Positions 51,537-60,167 of a stretch of 64,000 bases of DNA are shown here, in pieces. How positions within the stretch are numbered: position 1 is the stretch's first letter; every line of letters begins with the position of its first letter. Made by a program: the position numbers and the translations under genes. The notes under the pieces were generated by a model. The model was given only the letters and a program-made list of their open reading frames with translations. It made no database searches and was not told the DNA's origin. Source of the stretch: JBBDIK01 sp040880465 (lineage in GTDB: Bacteria; Actinomycetota; UBA4738; JBBDHU01); assembly GCA_040880465.1 (NCBI GenBank), contig JBBDIK010000005.1:1-64000 (forward strand). The letters run 5' to 3'.

Positions 51537-52639
51537 CAGGGCGTGAGCGCGACGAAGTCGTAGCCGCGCTTGCGGATGCCTTCGATGATGTCCGGGAGCG
51601 CCTTGACCGTAGCGCTCCTGTCGCCGCCACCGTCGTGCATCAGGATGATGTCGCCGGCCCGGACCTGCGAAAGGACGCGCCGGACGAGGATCTTCGGGCT
51701 CACGCCGGGTTCATAGTCCAGGGTGTCGAGCGTCCAGATCACGGTGCGCATCCCGAGCTTGCGCGCCTCCTCGACCACCTTCGCGTCGAAGCTCCCGCCG
51801 GGCGGACGGAACACGAACGGCGCCGGCGTGCCGATCTTCGTCAGCGCCGCGTTCGTGTGGTTGAGCTGGTTCGCCAGCGGCTTGTCGTCGAGGGACGCGA
51901 AGCCGGGGCTCAAGGGGTGGCTCCACGAGTGATTCCCGACCGTGTGCCCCTGCCCGATCTCCTTCTCGATCAGGTTCGGGAACTTCTCGGCCTCGTACCC
52001 GACGACGAAGAACGTCGCAGCGACGTTGTACCGCTTCAGGATGGCGAGGATCTTCGTGGTGTAGTTGCGGTTCGGACCGTCGTCGAACGTGAGCGCGACG
52101 GCACGTGGGATATCCCCGCGACCCGCCGGATCGAAGACGACCGACTCGGTCAGCCCGGACACCTCCCCGACGGTCGTCACCGTTTCGCCCGGCGCGGTCC
52201 CGAGGAAGTACTGAGGGTTGTGCGGCTGCGTGCCGTCGATCCGCTCACGTACGACACGCGTCCCCTCGGTGTGATCGTTGCCGCTCTCGGCCGTAACGAC
52301 GTCGCCGGCGTGTAGGAGCGTCGTGCGGCTCGCGCGCTTGTCGTTCACGAAGAAGCGGGCGGGGAACCGGCCCGTCTCGAGGACGCCCCCCTCGACGTCG
52401 AGTAACCGTCCGTCGCGGACCGCGATGCCGAGCTGCTTGAGAGCCGTGCCGAGCGTGACGTTCGTCGGCACGGTCGCGTCTTCGCCGTTGATGGTGACCG
52501 CCATCGTCAGCGGTGACGGAGCGACCGAGGGCGTAGGCGGAGGCGAACCGGTGCACGCCGTCATGGCACTCAGGAACAGCACCGGCAGCGTGCCGATGCG
52601 ATGCAACCACGATGTCGCTCGTTTCCCCGTGTCGGCCAT
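51536..52639 (-). CDS. Polysaccharide deacetylase lipoprotein (copy B)
   Basis: 367 aa, paralogue of the preceding gene with the same architecture. Signal peptide ends FLSAMTAC, then a Pro/Ser linker, a DUF348-like part (MAVTINGEDATVPTNVTLGT, GRLLDVEGGVLE) and NodB motifs ALTFDDGPNRNYTT, GNHSWSHPLSPG, FRPPGGSFDAKV and IILMHDGGGDRS. Tandem duplication is evident. ATG 52639 has TAGCAT 10 nt upstream and no ribosome-binding site. Confidence 0.88.
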   Translation of the reverse strand: MADTGKRATSWLHRIGTLPVLFLSAMTACTGSPPPTPSVAPSPLTMAVTINGEDATVPTNVTLGTALKQLGIAVRDGRLLDVEGGVLETGRFPARFFVNDKRASRTTLLHAGDVVTAESGNDHTEGTRVVRERIDGTQPHNPQYFLGTAPGETVTTVGEVSGLTESVVFDPAGRGDIPRAVALTFDDGPNRNYTTKILAILKRYNVAATFFVVGYEAEKFPNLIEKEIGQGHTVGNHSWSHPLSPGFASLDDKPLANQLNHTNAALTKIGTPAPFVFRPPGGSFDAKVVEEARKLGMRTVIWTLDTLDYEPGVSPKILVRRVLSQVRAGDIILMHDGGGDRSATVKALPDIIEGIRKRGYDFVALTP

Positions 52640-52649
52640 GGGGGACCTG

Positions 52650-52655
52650 ATGCTA
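52650..52655 (-). promoter_or_regulatory. -10 box of the deacetylase pair
   Basis: TAGCAT on the minus strand, 10 nt before ATG 52639. Confidence 0.4.
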
Positions 52656-52695
52656 CGCCGACCGGACCTGTCGTGCCACGGGAAACGCGGCGACG

Positions 52696-53406
52696 CTACT
52701 CGGTCCGGGCGCTCTCGTCGATCCGCCGCCGGGCGGCCTGTAGGAGGGCGCGTTCGAACGATTGGCGGACCAGGGCGGAGGCGGCGGGGAGGAGCCGGTC
52801 GAACGCTTGCATCACGTGGTCGCGAGCCTGTTCCGGGTCCTCCTCGTCGCGTGCCGGTCGCCGGATGAACTCATCGAAGATCGAGACCGCCTCCTCGGCA
52901 ACCGCGTCCATCGCCGAGTTGTGGCGCCGGCCGAGCTCCAGCAGCCGGGACAGCGGAACGCCAGCCTCGAGCAAGGTCAGGCCTGCCCGAACGGCCGCCA
53001 CGTCGTTCGGGCCGAACGGGCGCTCGGCCTCGGGATCCTCCGGGACGAGGAGCCCCTCGCCGATGAGGGATTCGAGCAGCGGCATCGCAACACCGGTCGC
53101 ATCGGCTAGCTCCTGAAGCGTCATCCCTCCGCGCGCACCGGTCTCCGCCACGGCCGTCACCAAGGCCGCGTCCGCCGGGTGGATCGAACCGGAGAGGAGC
53201 CGGCCGATCGTCGCCAGCGACAGGCCCTGGTCCTTCAGCTCCCGGATGCGTTGCAACCGCTCAGCGTGGGCGTCCGAGTAGTACGCGACCCGGCCCTCGC
53301 GGGCTGGAGCGGCCAGCAGCCCACGGTGCTGGTAGTAGCGGATGGTGTCGACGCTGGTGCCCGCCTGCTCGGCAAGTTCCTCGACCCGATAGCGGCCGGC
53401 TGCCAT
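52696..53406 (-). CDS. MerR family transcriptional regulator
   Basis: 236 aa. The N-terminal winged helix reads YRVEELAEQAGTSVDTIRYYQHRGLL, GRVAYYSDAHAERLQRI. The long C-terminal part contains an additional helix-turn-helix-like segment (MTLQELADATGVAMPLLESLIGEGLLV) and helices. This is the domain plan of MerR proteins in fatty-acid or acyl-CoA gene regions. Its start shares a base with the menE stop (53406), so it is co-transcribed with menE. Confidence 0.85.
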   Translation of the reverse strand: MAAGRYRVEELAEQAGTSVDTIRYYQHRGLLAAPAREGRVAYYSDAHAERLQRIRELKDQGLSLATIGRLLSGSIHPADAALVTAVAETGARGGMTLQELADATGVAMPLLESLIGEGLLVPEDPEAERPFGPNDVAAVRAGLTLLEAGVPLSRLLELGRRHNSAMDAVAEEAVSIFDEFIRRPARDEEDPEQARDHVMQAFDRLLPAASALVRQSFERALLQAARRRIDESARTE

Positions 53407-54815
53407 CAGTCCCCCTCGTCCGCCGAAGAGGCGAGCCGCTTCAGGGTCACTCGGTCGATCTTCGCGGGACCGGTCCGGGGCAGTTCGTCATGGATCACGA
53501 TGATCCGCCGCGGAACCTTGTGCGGCTCGAGGCGCTCCTTGAGATAGGCGCGCAGATCGTCGCCGTCGGGGAGGGAGCCTTCGGTCGGCGTGACGACAGC
53601 GACGACCTGCTCTCCCCACTCGGGGTCGGCAACCCCGATGACCGCCGCCTCGCGGACGTCGGCATGCTCGACGAGCGCCGCCTCGACCTCCGACGGCACG
53701 ACCTTCTCTCCGCCCGAGAGGATGACGTCGTCCGCGCGTCCGATGACGGACAGGTACGAGTCGGCGTCGACGGCCCCGATGTCCCCGGTGGCCAGCCAGC
53801 CGCGCTCGTCCGTGATCGGTCCCTCGAGGGAGGCGCGGGCGACGGAGAGGCCTGCCACCCAGATGGGCCCGGGGGTGCCCGGCGCCTCGAACGACTCCGG
53901 CGTCTCCCCGATCCGCACGAGCGTCCCCGGGAGCGAACGTCCGTAGGTTCCGCGGTGAGCCTTGACCTCCCACGGGGGCAGGGTCGTTACCTGCGACGCG
54001 GCCTCGGTGAGTCCATAGGTGGGCGCGACCGGGATGTCGCGCGCCAGGGCCTCGTCGAGGAGCGGCTCGGGACACGGCGCCCCACCGAGCAGGACGACGC
54101 GCAGGGTCGGCGCGCCCTTCCATCCGTCATCCAGCATCCGGTGGAGCATCGTGGGCACCAGCGAGACGACGGTCGCTTCGTTCCGATCGATGGCCGTGGA
54201 GACGGTGGCCGCATCGAAGTTCGGAACCGTGATGACGGGGAACCCGATGAGCCCGGAACGGATGAAGACGGAGAGCCCGCCGACGTGATGGAACGGCAGG
54301 CACGCGAGCCACCGGTCTTCGGCCGTCAGGTGCAGGACGTCGGCAGATGCGTGCGCACCGGCCTCCAGATTCGCACGGGTCAGGATCGTTCCCTTCGGCT
54401 TCCCGGTGCTTCCCGACGTGAAGACGATCGCTTGTGCTTCGTGCCCCGCGACCGGCCGGGTGACGAACCCGCCGTCCGGGTCGGCCTTACCGAGCCGGCC
54501 GAGCGTCAGCACGTGGTCCGCGTGAGCCCGGCCGACGAGCGCGTCGTGCTCCGCCCCGGGCGCCTGCGGCGCGAGGGGGATCATGATGGCTCCCAGCCGG
54601 GAGAGGGCGAACAGGACGGCGACCGAATCCGGGTTCGTGCCGAGTGGGATCGCGACGCGCTGCCCCGGACGCACCCCCGAGGCCGCGAGCCGGGACGCCG
54701 TGTCGGCTGTGCGGGCGTCGAGATCGGTCCAGGTCAGCGTGAGGGAACCGGCCGCCAGCGCAGGCGCAGCCGGGCGTCGTGACGCCTGGTACGCGGCGAG
54801 ATCGGGCTGGGTCAC
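53406..54815 (-). CDS. menE: o-Succinylbenzoate-CoA ligase (acyl-CoA ligase)
   Basis: A 469-aa adenylate-forming ligase. P-loop IVFTSGSTGKPKGTILT, LPFHHVGGLSVF, YGLTEAASQV, ATGDIGAVDADSYLSVIGRADDVILSGGEKV and PRTGPAKIDR are all visible. The short length and the men context support MenE, which activates o-succinylbenzoate in menaquinone synthesis. The start is GTG 54815 with GGAGG upstream. It is divergent from menB, with a palindrome in between. Confidence 0.88.
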   Translation of the reverse strand: MTQPDLAAYQASRRPAAPALAAGSLTLTWTDLDARTADTASRLAASGVRPGQRVAIPLGTNPDSVAVLFALSRLGAIMIPLAPQAPGAEHDALVGRAHADHVLTLGRLGKADPDGGFVTRPVAGHEAQAIVFTSGSTGKPKGTILTRANLEAGAHASADVLHLTAEDRWLACLPFHHVGGLSVFIRSGLIGFPVITVPNFDAATVSTAIDRNEATVVSLVPTMLHRMLDDGWKGAPTLRVVLLGGAPCPEPLLDEALARDIPVAPTYGLTEAASQVTTLPPWEVKAHRGTYGRSLPGTLVRIGETPESFEAPGTPGPIWVAGLSVARASLEGPITDERGWLATGDIGAVDADSYLSVIGRADDVILSGGEKVVPSEVEAALVEHADVREAAVIGVADPEWGEQVVAVVTPTEGSLPDGDDLRAYLKERLEPHKVPRRIIVIHDELPRTGPAKIDRVTLKRLASSADEGD

Positions 54816-54840
54816 CGGACCTCCGGGTAGGCCATAATGT

Positions 54841-54858
54841 TATGAGTAGTCACTCATA
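54841..54858. promoter_or_regulatory. Palindrome between menE and menB
   Basis: TATGAGT-AGTC-ACTCATA, perfect 7-bp arms with a 4-nt centre. It has the look of a TetR-type (fatty-acid or acyl-CoA regulator) operator and is placed to control both divergent men genes. Confidence 0.5.
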
Positions 54859-54892
54859 CGATTCTAGTGAGCTTCCGGGAGGTTTACCGAGG

Positions 54893-55762
54893 ATGGTCGA
54901 GGCCCTTTCCGTCGCTGATCAGACGGGCAGCCGCACGATCCGTCCCGCTCTGGCGTGGCGGGCCGACGGCGGATACGGCGATGTCCGCTACGAGACCGCA
55001 GAGGGGATCGCCAAGATCACGATCGTCCGGCCCGATGTCCGGAACGCCTTCCGACCGCAGACGCTCTTCGAACTTGCGGACGCGTTCGAGCGGGCGCGCA
55101 ACGATGCCGAGATCGGCGTCGTCGTCCTGTGCGGGGAGGGTCCGCTGGCGTTCTGCTCGGGCGGAGACCAACGCGTTCGCGCGGAGTCCGGCTACGCCGA
55201 CGATGAAGGCGTCCCTCGGCTGAACGTTCTCGACCTTCAAGTGCAGATCCGACGGCTACCGAAACCGGTCATCGCGATGGTGGCGGGGTACGCGGTGGGC
55301 GGCGGTCATGTCCTGCACGTCGTCTGCGACCTGTCGATCGCAGCCGACAACGCGCGGTTCGGCCAGACCGGCCCGCGCGTCGGGTCCTTCGACGGCGGGT
55401 TCGGTGTGGGGCTGCTGTCGCGGCAGGTAGGACTGAAGCGCGCGAAGGAGATCTGGTTCTTGTGTCGTCAATACGACGCGGCGCGGGCGTTGGAGTGGGG
55501 ACTGGTGAACGCGGTGGTCCCGCTCGAGGAGTTGGAAGAGGAAACCGTCCGGTGGTGCCGCGAGATGTTGGCGATGTCGCCGCTCGCGCTTCGGATGCTG
55601 AAAGCATCGTTCAACGCGGATATCGACGGGCTGACCGGGGTGCAGCAGCTCGCGGGCGATGCGACGCTCCTCTATTACATGAGCGAGGAGGCGCAGGAAG
55701 GCCGCAACGCCTACCTCGAGAAGCGCGACCCCGATTTCGGGAAGTTCCCGAGACTCCCCTGA
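54893..55762 (+). CDS. menB: 1,4-Dihydroxy-2-naphthoyl-CoA synthase
   Basis: A crotonase-fold enzyme that closes the second ring of the naphthoquinone. The 289-aa protein has IAKITIVRPDVRNAFRPQTL, FCSGGDQRVR, VAGYAVGGGHVLHVVCDLSI, the MenB-type QTGPRVGSFDGGFG, and the C-terminal EEAQEGRNAYLEKRDPDF. ATG 54893 is preferred because GGGAGG precedes it; an earlier ATG at 54842 lies inside the operator-like palindrome. Confidence 0.94.
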   Translation: MVEALSVADQTGSRTIRPALAWRADGGYGDVRYETAEGIAKITIVRPDVRNAFRPQTLFELADAFERARNDAEIGVVVLCGEGPLAFCSGGDQRVRAESGYADDEGVPRLNVLDLQVQIRRLPKPVIAMVAGYAVGGGHVLHVVCDLSIAADNARFGQTGPRVGSFDGGFGVGLLSRQVGLKRAKEIWFLCRQYDAARALEWGLVNAVVPLEELEEETVRWCREMLAMSPLALRMLKASFNADIDGLTGVQQLAGDATLLYYMSEEAQEGRNAYLEKRDPDFGKFPRLP

Positions 55763-55776
55763 GATGGCCGCCTGAG

Positions 55777-56739
55777 ATGAACGCGACGGCGCCGGCCCCC
55801 GCCAAGCCGCTTCCCCGTCCCGGCTCCGTCGGCGCGTGGGCTCTTGCGGCGCGCCCGAAGACGTTGGTTGCCGGATCGGCCCCGGTGTTGGTCGGCTCCT
55901 CGATCGCGTTCGCGGCGGGTTCCTTCAGGCCGCTTCTCGCGCTGGGCGCCCTTGTGGTTGGGGTCTCGATCCAGATCGGCACGAACTTCGTGAACGACGC
56001 GGCGGATCATGCGCGCGGCGCCGACACGGCGGACCGCCTCGGGCCGCCACGCGCCGTTGCCTCCGGGCTGCTGCCGTCACGTGTCGTGTGGTCGGCGGCG
56101 CTCGATTGTTTCGTTCTGGCCGGCGGGGTCGGCGTGTGGCTGGCGTCCGTATCGAGCTGGTGGCTCCTGATCCCGGGTGGGATCGCGATCCTCGCGGGGA
56201 TCGCCTACACCGCGGGTCCGAAACCGTTGGCCTATCTGGGCCTCGGCGAGATCTTCGTGTTCGCCTTCTTCGGTTTGTTCGCGACGGCCGGAACGGTGTT
56301 CGTTCAGGTCGCCGGGACGACGGTAGATCCCCTGATCTCCATCTTCGCGATCACGGTGGGCTGCTCGATGGGGTTCCTTGCCGTGGTGATCCTGGAGGTC
56401 AACAACATCCGCGATGCACCGACGGACCGCGAGGCGGGGAAGGTGACGCTTGCCGTGCGCATCGGCGACCGCCGGGCTCGGATACTGCTCGCCGCCTTCC
56501 TCATCGGCGCGTACGTGTTCGTGATCCTGCCCCTCATGCCGGTCCTCGTCATCTCGATCCCCTGGCTGTTGGCGCCGATGCTCACCATCCCGTTGGCACT
56601 CTCGGCACACCGCACCCTGGCGCGAGGCGACTCCGGCCGGCCGCTCAACCTCGTCCTCGCGAAGGTTGCGCTCCTGCAGGCCGTGTTCGCGCTCCTGACC
56701 GCCGCGGGGTTCGTGGTCCTCGGGGTGATCATCCGGTGA
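55777..56739 (+). CDS. menA: 1,4-Dihydroxy-2-naphthoate prenyltransferase
   Basis: A UbiA-family membrane enzyme of 320 aa that attaches the polyprenyl chain. The first Asp-rich motif is NFVNDAADHARGADTADR; the second is VNNIRDAPTDREAGK. About eight hydrophobic helices alternate with these loops. The start ATG 55777 lies 14 nt after the menB stop. The menD start overlaps its stop by 4 nt. Confidence 0.94.
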   Translation: MNATAPAPAKPLPRPGSVGAWALAARPKTLVAGSAPVLVGSSIAFAAGSFRPLLALGALVVGVSIQIGTNFVNDAADHARGADTADRLGPPRAVASGLLPSRVVWSAALDCFVLAGGVGVWLASVSSWWLLIPGGIAILAGIAYTAGPKPLAYLGLGEIFVFAFFGLFATAGTVFVQVAGTTVDPLISIFAITVGCSMGFLAVVILEVNNIRDAPTDREAGKVTLAVRIGDRRARILLAAFLIGAYVFVILPLMPVLVISIPWLLAPMLTIPLALSAHRTLARGDSGRPLNLVLAKVALLQAVFALLTAAGFVVLGVIIR

Positions 56740-58484
56740 GTGCCGCAGACACCCAGTACCGGGCGGTGCGGGGGTTCGTTGCCGCGCTCACCGAGGCTGG
56801 TGTCAGGATCGTCGCGCTCGGGGCAGGCTCCCGGTCCACGCCGCTGGCGCTGGCGTTCGCCGACGACGGCCGGTTCCGGATCTTCAGTCACGTCGACGAA
56901 CGCTCGGCCGGGTTCTTCGCGCTCGGAGCCGCGCGCGTATCGGGCAAGCCGGCGGTCGTGGTCACGACCTCCGGCACAGCGGTCGCGAACCTGGCTCCCG
57001 CATGTGTCGAGGCCGAGGTCGCCGGTGTTCCTCTCATCTGTGTCACCGCCGACCGTCCACGCGAGCTCCACGACGTCGGTGCCACACAAACCGTCGAGCA
57101 GATCGGGCTGCTTCGGTCCCTGTGGACGACCGACCTGCCGGCCTGGGATGCGGGATCAGTGCGCGCCGTGACGCACGCGGGTTCCCAAGCGGTCGCGGTC
57201 GCGTCCGGCCCGCCGCCGGGTCCCATTCACGTGAATCTGCGGTTCCGTGAGCCGCTGACCCCTTCATCGGAAGCGCGGAGCGAGGCACCCGACGACCAGA
57301 CGGGCGTCCGGCGCAGCCGGGGACGCCTCGCGCCCGCCGATGACGCCGTCGCTCGCGTCGCCGGTCATCTGGACGGTCACGCGCGGGGATTGATCCACAT
57401 CGGGCACCTCGAAGGTGCGCACCCCGGCCTCGCGCAGGCGGTTTCCAAGTTGGCTCGAGCCACCGGATACCCGGTGATCGTGGAGGCGACGTCTCGCCTG
57501 CGTGGCACCATCGACGCGGTCTCAGCCGTCGATGCGTCCGAAGCATTGATCCGGGACGAGGCGTTCGCAGGGTCTCACCGGCCGGAGGTGATCCTGCGGA
57601 TCGGTCGCGCGCCGCTGACCCGGGCGATGAGCGAGTGGTTCGCGGGGCTCGATGCCGAGAAGGTGGTGATCTCGCCGCACGGTCTGTGGCCCGATCCGGG
57701 GCGCGATGCCGACGCGGTCCTGGCGGGCGATCCTCTCCTCGTCTGTGAAGCGCTGGTCGCGGCGGTCTCCGGCAAGGGTGGCAATCCCGAGTGGCAAGCC
57801 GGGTGGCGCGCCGCGTCGGCTGCTGCACGCGAGGCGATCGATGCCTTCCTCGACGCCTCCGACGTGATGTTCGAGGGGACCGCGGCCCGCGCGGTCGCGC
57901 GCGCGCTTCCGTCGGGAGGACTGTGCTACGTCGCGACCAGCCTGCCGATCCGCGCGCTCGACGCGTTCACGCAAGCCGAAGCGCGCCTGGATGCGTTCGC
58001 GAATCGGGGGGCGAGCGGCATCGACGGGACGGTCTCAGCGGCGCTGGGAGCGGCGGCGGCATCGGGCCGACCGACCGTGTGCCTGACGGGCGACCTGGCG
58101 TTCCTGCACGACGTGGGGGCGATGCTGACGATCGCCCGGCATCGCGTTCCACTGGTGATCGTGGTGATCGACAACGGCGGCGGCGGCATCTTCGAGTTCC
58201 TCCCCCAATCGGCCGCGATCGACCGCGACCAGTTCGAGGATCTGTTCGTCACCTCGCATCGGCTCGACCTCATGCGCGCGGCCGAGATGTTCGACACGGG
58301 GTTCGCCGCAGCCCGCGACGCCGCGTCGTTGGAGCGGGCGCTCGAGTGGGCGTTCACCTCCGGTACGCCGCAGCTCGTCCGGGTACAGGTGAACCGCGAG
58401 GCGAGTGTCCGTGCGCACCGGCAGGCGCTGGAAGCGGCCTGGGACGCGGTCAGCCGAGTGCAGCCGCAGCCGCCCGGAGCTTGA
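56736..58484 (+). CDS. menD: SEPHCHC synthase
   Basis: A thiamine-diphosphate enzyme joining isochorismate and 2-oxoglutarate. 582 aa from GTG 56736. Landmarks: IVALGAGSRSTPLALAFADD, SHVDERSAGFFALGAARVS, VTTSGTAVANLAPACVEA, ThDP motif LTGDLAFLHDVGAM and VIDNGGGGIFEFLPQ. It is coupled to menA by a 4-nt overlap and overlaps the 3' end of menF by 35 bp. Confidence 0.94.
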   Translation: MSAADTQYRAVRGFVAALTEAGVRIVALGAGSRSTPLALAFADDGRFRIFSHVDERSAGFFALGAARVSGKPAVVVTTSGTAVANLAPACVEAEVAGVPLICVTADRPRELHDVGATQTVEQIGLLRSLWTTDLPAWDAGSVRAVTHAGSQAVAVASGPPPGPIHVNLRFREPLTPSSEARSEAPDDQTGVRRSRGRLAPADDAVARVAGHLDGHARGLIHIGHLEGAHPGLAQAVSKLARATGYPVIVEATSRLRGTIDAVSAVDASEALIRDEAFAGSHRPEVILRIGRAPLTRAMSEWFAGLDAEKVVISPHGLWPDPGRDADAVLAGDPLLVCEALVAAVSGKGGNPEWQAGWRAASAAAREAIDAFLDASDVMFEGTAARAVARALPSGGLCYVATSLPIRALDAFTQAEARLDAFANRGASGIDGTVSAALGAAAASGRPTVCLTGDLAFLHDVGAMLTIARHRVPLVIVVIDNGGGGIFEFLPQSAAIDRDQFEDLFVTSHRLDLMRAAEMFDTGFAAARDAASLERALEWAFTSGTPQLVRVQVNREASVRAHRQALEAAWDAVSRVQPQPPGA

Positions 58485-59802
58485 GGGCGATCTCCCCGCG
58501 TTCCCCGTCGGGTTCGGATCCGTTCACGATGCCGGCGCCGGCGTACAGGTCGGTTCCGTCCGCGTGGAAGAGTGCGCCCCGGAGCGCGAGTGCGAACTCG
58601 CCGTCACCGTCGGGTGTGACGATCCCGACCGGGCCCGCGTACCAGCCACGGTCGAAGCCCTCTGCACTCCGAAGGAACGAGAGAGCCTCGGGCTGCGGGA
58701 TCCCCGCGACGGCGGGAGTGGGGTGGACCGCGGCTACGAGTTCAAGGATGTGACGCGGTTGGGTCAAACGGCCGGTGACCTCGCTGGAGAGGTGCTGTAC
58801 CGGACCGGCAGCGGTGATACGCGGCGCGCCGGCTTCGAGCTCGTCGCAGAGCGGCCGAAGGGAGTCGACGACGGCCTCGACGACCAATCCTTGCTCGATG
58901 CGCTCCTTCTCGGATCCCAGGCCGGTCGTCGCCTCGCGGGCGATGGTTCCCGCGGCCGGTGCCGACCGGACGGAGGAACCGCGGCGTTCGATCAACAGCT
59001 CCGGACTTGCGCCGATGAACGTGGCTTCACCGAAGGAGATGCCGTATCCGAAGCACTCGGGATAGCTGAGCGCGAGGCGAACCGCCGTGTCCCACGCATC
59101 GCCGCCCGCCGGCAACCGTAGCCTCCGAGCTAAGACGACCTTCGTCAGCTCGCTCGCGCCGATCCGCGTGAGCGCGTCCGCGACGGCCGACGTCCATGCG
59201 TCATCGTCCGGTGTGAAGTCGCCGGCAGGTTCGATCCCGGCGGCCTGCGGAACGATCCCCGCGGAAGGCAGCGTGTGCGCGGCGTAGGTGAGCGACGACG
59301 CGAGGTACTCGGTCGCGGCTTCGGCTTCCCCGGCCAGGACCGGCGTCGCGGCGACGAGCCACGAGCCGTCATCATCGAGGATGGCGCAGACTTCCGGGAC
59401 CCACGCGGTAGCCGTCGGGAAACCGGCCCAGGCTCCCGTCGGTTCGGCATCTGCGAAGGCGCAGCCGGCGAACGCCAGCGGCTCCCGCCCGATGATCACC
59501 GCGTCCGCGAACCAACGCGAGAGCCGGTCCGCGAGTTCGACCACCCGGGCGGGCCCGTCAGTGTGGAGGCTGAACGCAACGTCGGTCCCGGCGGCCACCA
59601 AGCCCGGACGCGACCACCATCCGGCCATCGCGGGAGACGCTCCACGGATCAAGGACAGGGGGTCGGCTGCCTGGACGGGGATCCCGACGGAGGCCAGCAC
59701 CGGGCGGCCGGACTCCCGGGCGCGCTGGGCGGCCGCTTCGGCGGCCGGACCGACGATGTCTTCGATGGGGATCTGGGGAGCGGTGCTCGTCATGCTGTTC
59801 AC
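58450..59802 (-). CDS. menF: Isochorismate synthase
   Basis: A chorismate-utilising enzyme of 450 aa that makes isochorismate for menD. The catalytic C-terminal part has ELTKVVLARRLRLPAG, FGYGISFGEATFIGASPELL, SAPAAGTIAREATTG, VQHLSSEVTGRL, HPTPAVAGIPQPEAL and WYAGPVGIVTPDGDGEFALAL. GTG 59802 is chosen because TAGAAT lies 6 nt before it (leaderless); an ATG three codons later is the alternative. Convergent with menD. Confidence 0.92.
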   Translation of the reverse strand: MNSMTSTAPQIPIEDIVGPAAEAAAQRARESGRPVLASVGIPVQAADPLSLIRGASPAMAGWWSRPGLVAAGTDVAFSLHTDGPARVVELADRLSRWFADAVIIGREPLAFAGCAFADAEPTGAWAGFPTATAWVPEVCAILDDDGSWLVAATPVLAGEAEAATEYLASSLTYAAHTLPSAGIVPQAAGIEPAGDFTPDDDAWTSAVADALTRIGASELTKVVLARRLRLPAGGDAWDTAVRLALSYPECFGYGISFGEATFIGASPELLIERRGSSVRSAPAAGTIAREATTGLGSEKERIEQGLVVEAVVDSLRPLCDELEAGAPRITAAGPVQHLSSEVTGRLTQPRHILELVAAVHPTPAVAGIPQPEALSFLRSAEGFDRGWYAGPVGIVTPDGDGEFALALRGALFHADGTDLYAGAGIVNGSEPDGERGEIALKLRAAAAALG

Positions 59803-59808
59803 TCGACC

Positions 59809-59814
59809 ATTCTA
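59809..59814 (-). promoter_or_regulatory. Leaderless -10 box of menF
   Basis: TAGAAT on the minus strand, 6 nt before GTG 59802. Confidence 0.5.
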
Positions 59815-59865
59815 GCGGTGACTCACACGGTTCGAGCGGCCGCTCGCGGCGTTCAGGTCCCGCTC

Positions 59866-60141
59866 TCAGGTCGGATCGTCGGGCGGGGGGAGTTCGTGGG
59901 GATCGCGGCGAACCCATCCCTCGACGTCGTACGTGGGGCCGCCGGTCTCGGCGCCGGGGCCCGAAGCCGCCCGACGTTGTGCGTCGCGGACCCAGGCCTT
60001 GAAGGAGAACCACCCGATCGCAGCGACGATCGCGATGGCCAGAAGGATCGCGAGGACGAGGACCAGCGTGAGCTTGATGACGAGCCCGAGGACCCCGAGC
60101 CCCGCCAGGAGCAGCACTACGACGAGCAGGAACCAACCCAT
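59866..60141 (-). CDS. Small membrane protein, 91 aa
   Basis: Starts MGWFLLVVVLLLAGLGVLGL, continuing with hydrophobic sequence through about residue 45 (one long or two short membrane helices), then a hydrophilic tail with KAWVRDAQRRAASGPG and ending DPHELPPPDDPT. Function unknown. A leaderless-type TACCAT lies 7 nt upstream. Confidence 0.68.
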   Translation of the reverse strand: MGWFLLVVVLLLAGLGVLGLVIKLTLVLVLAILLAIAIVAAIGWFSFKAWVRDAQRRAASGPGAETGGPTYDVEGWVRRDPHELPPPDDPT

Positions 60142-60148
60142 GGACCCA

Positions 60149-60154
60149 ATGGTA
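60149..60154 (-). promoter_or_regulatory. Leaderless -10 box of the 91-aa membrane protein gene
   Basis: TACCAT on the minus strand, 7 nt before ATG 60141. Confidence 0.45.
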
Positions 60155-60167
60155 CGAGGGCCGACGG

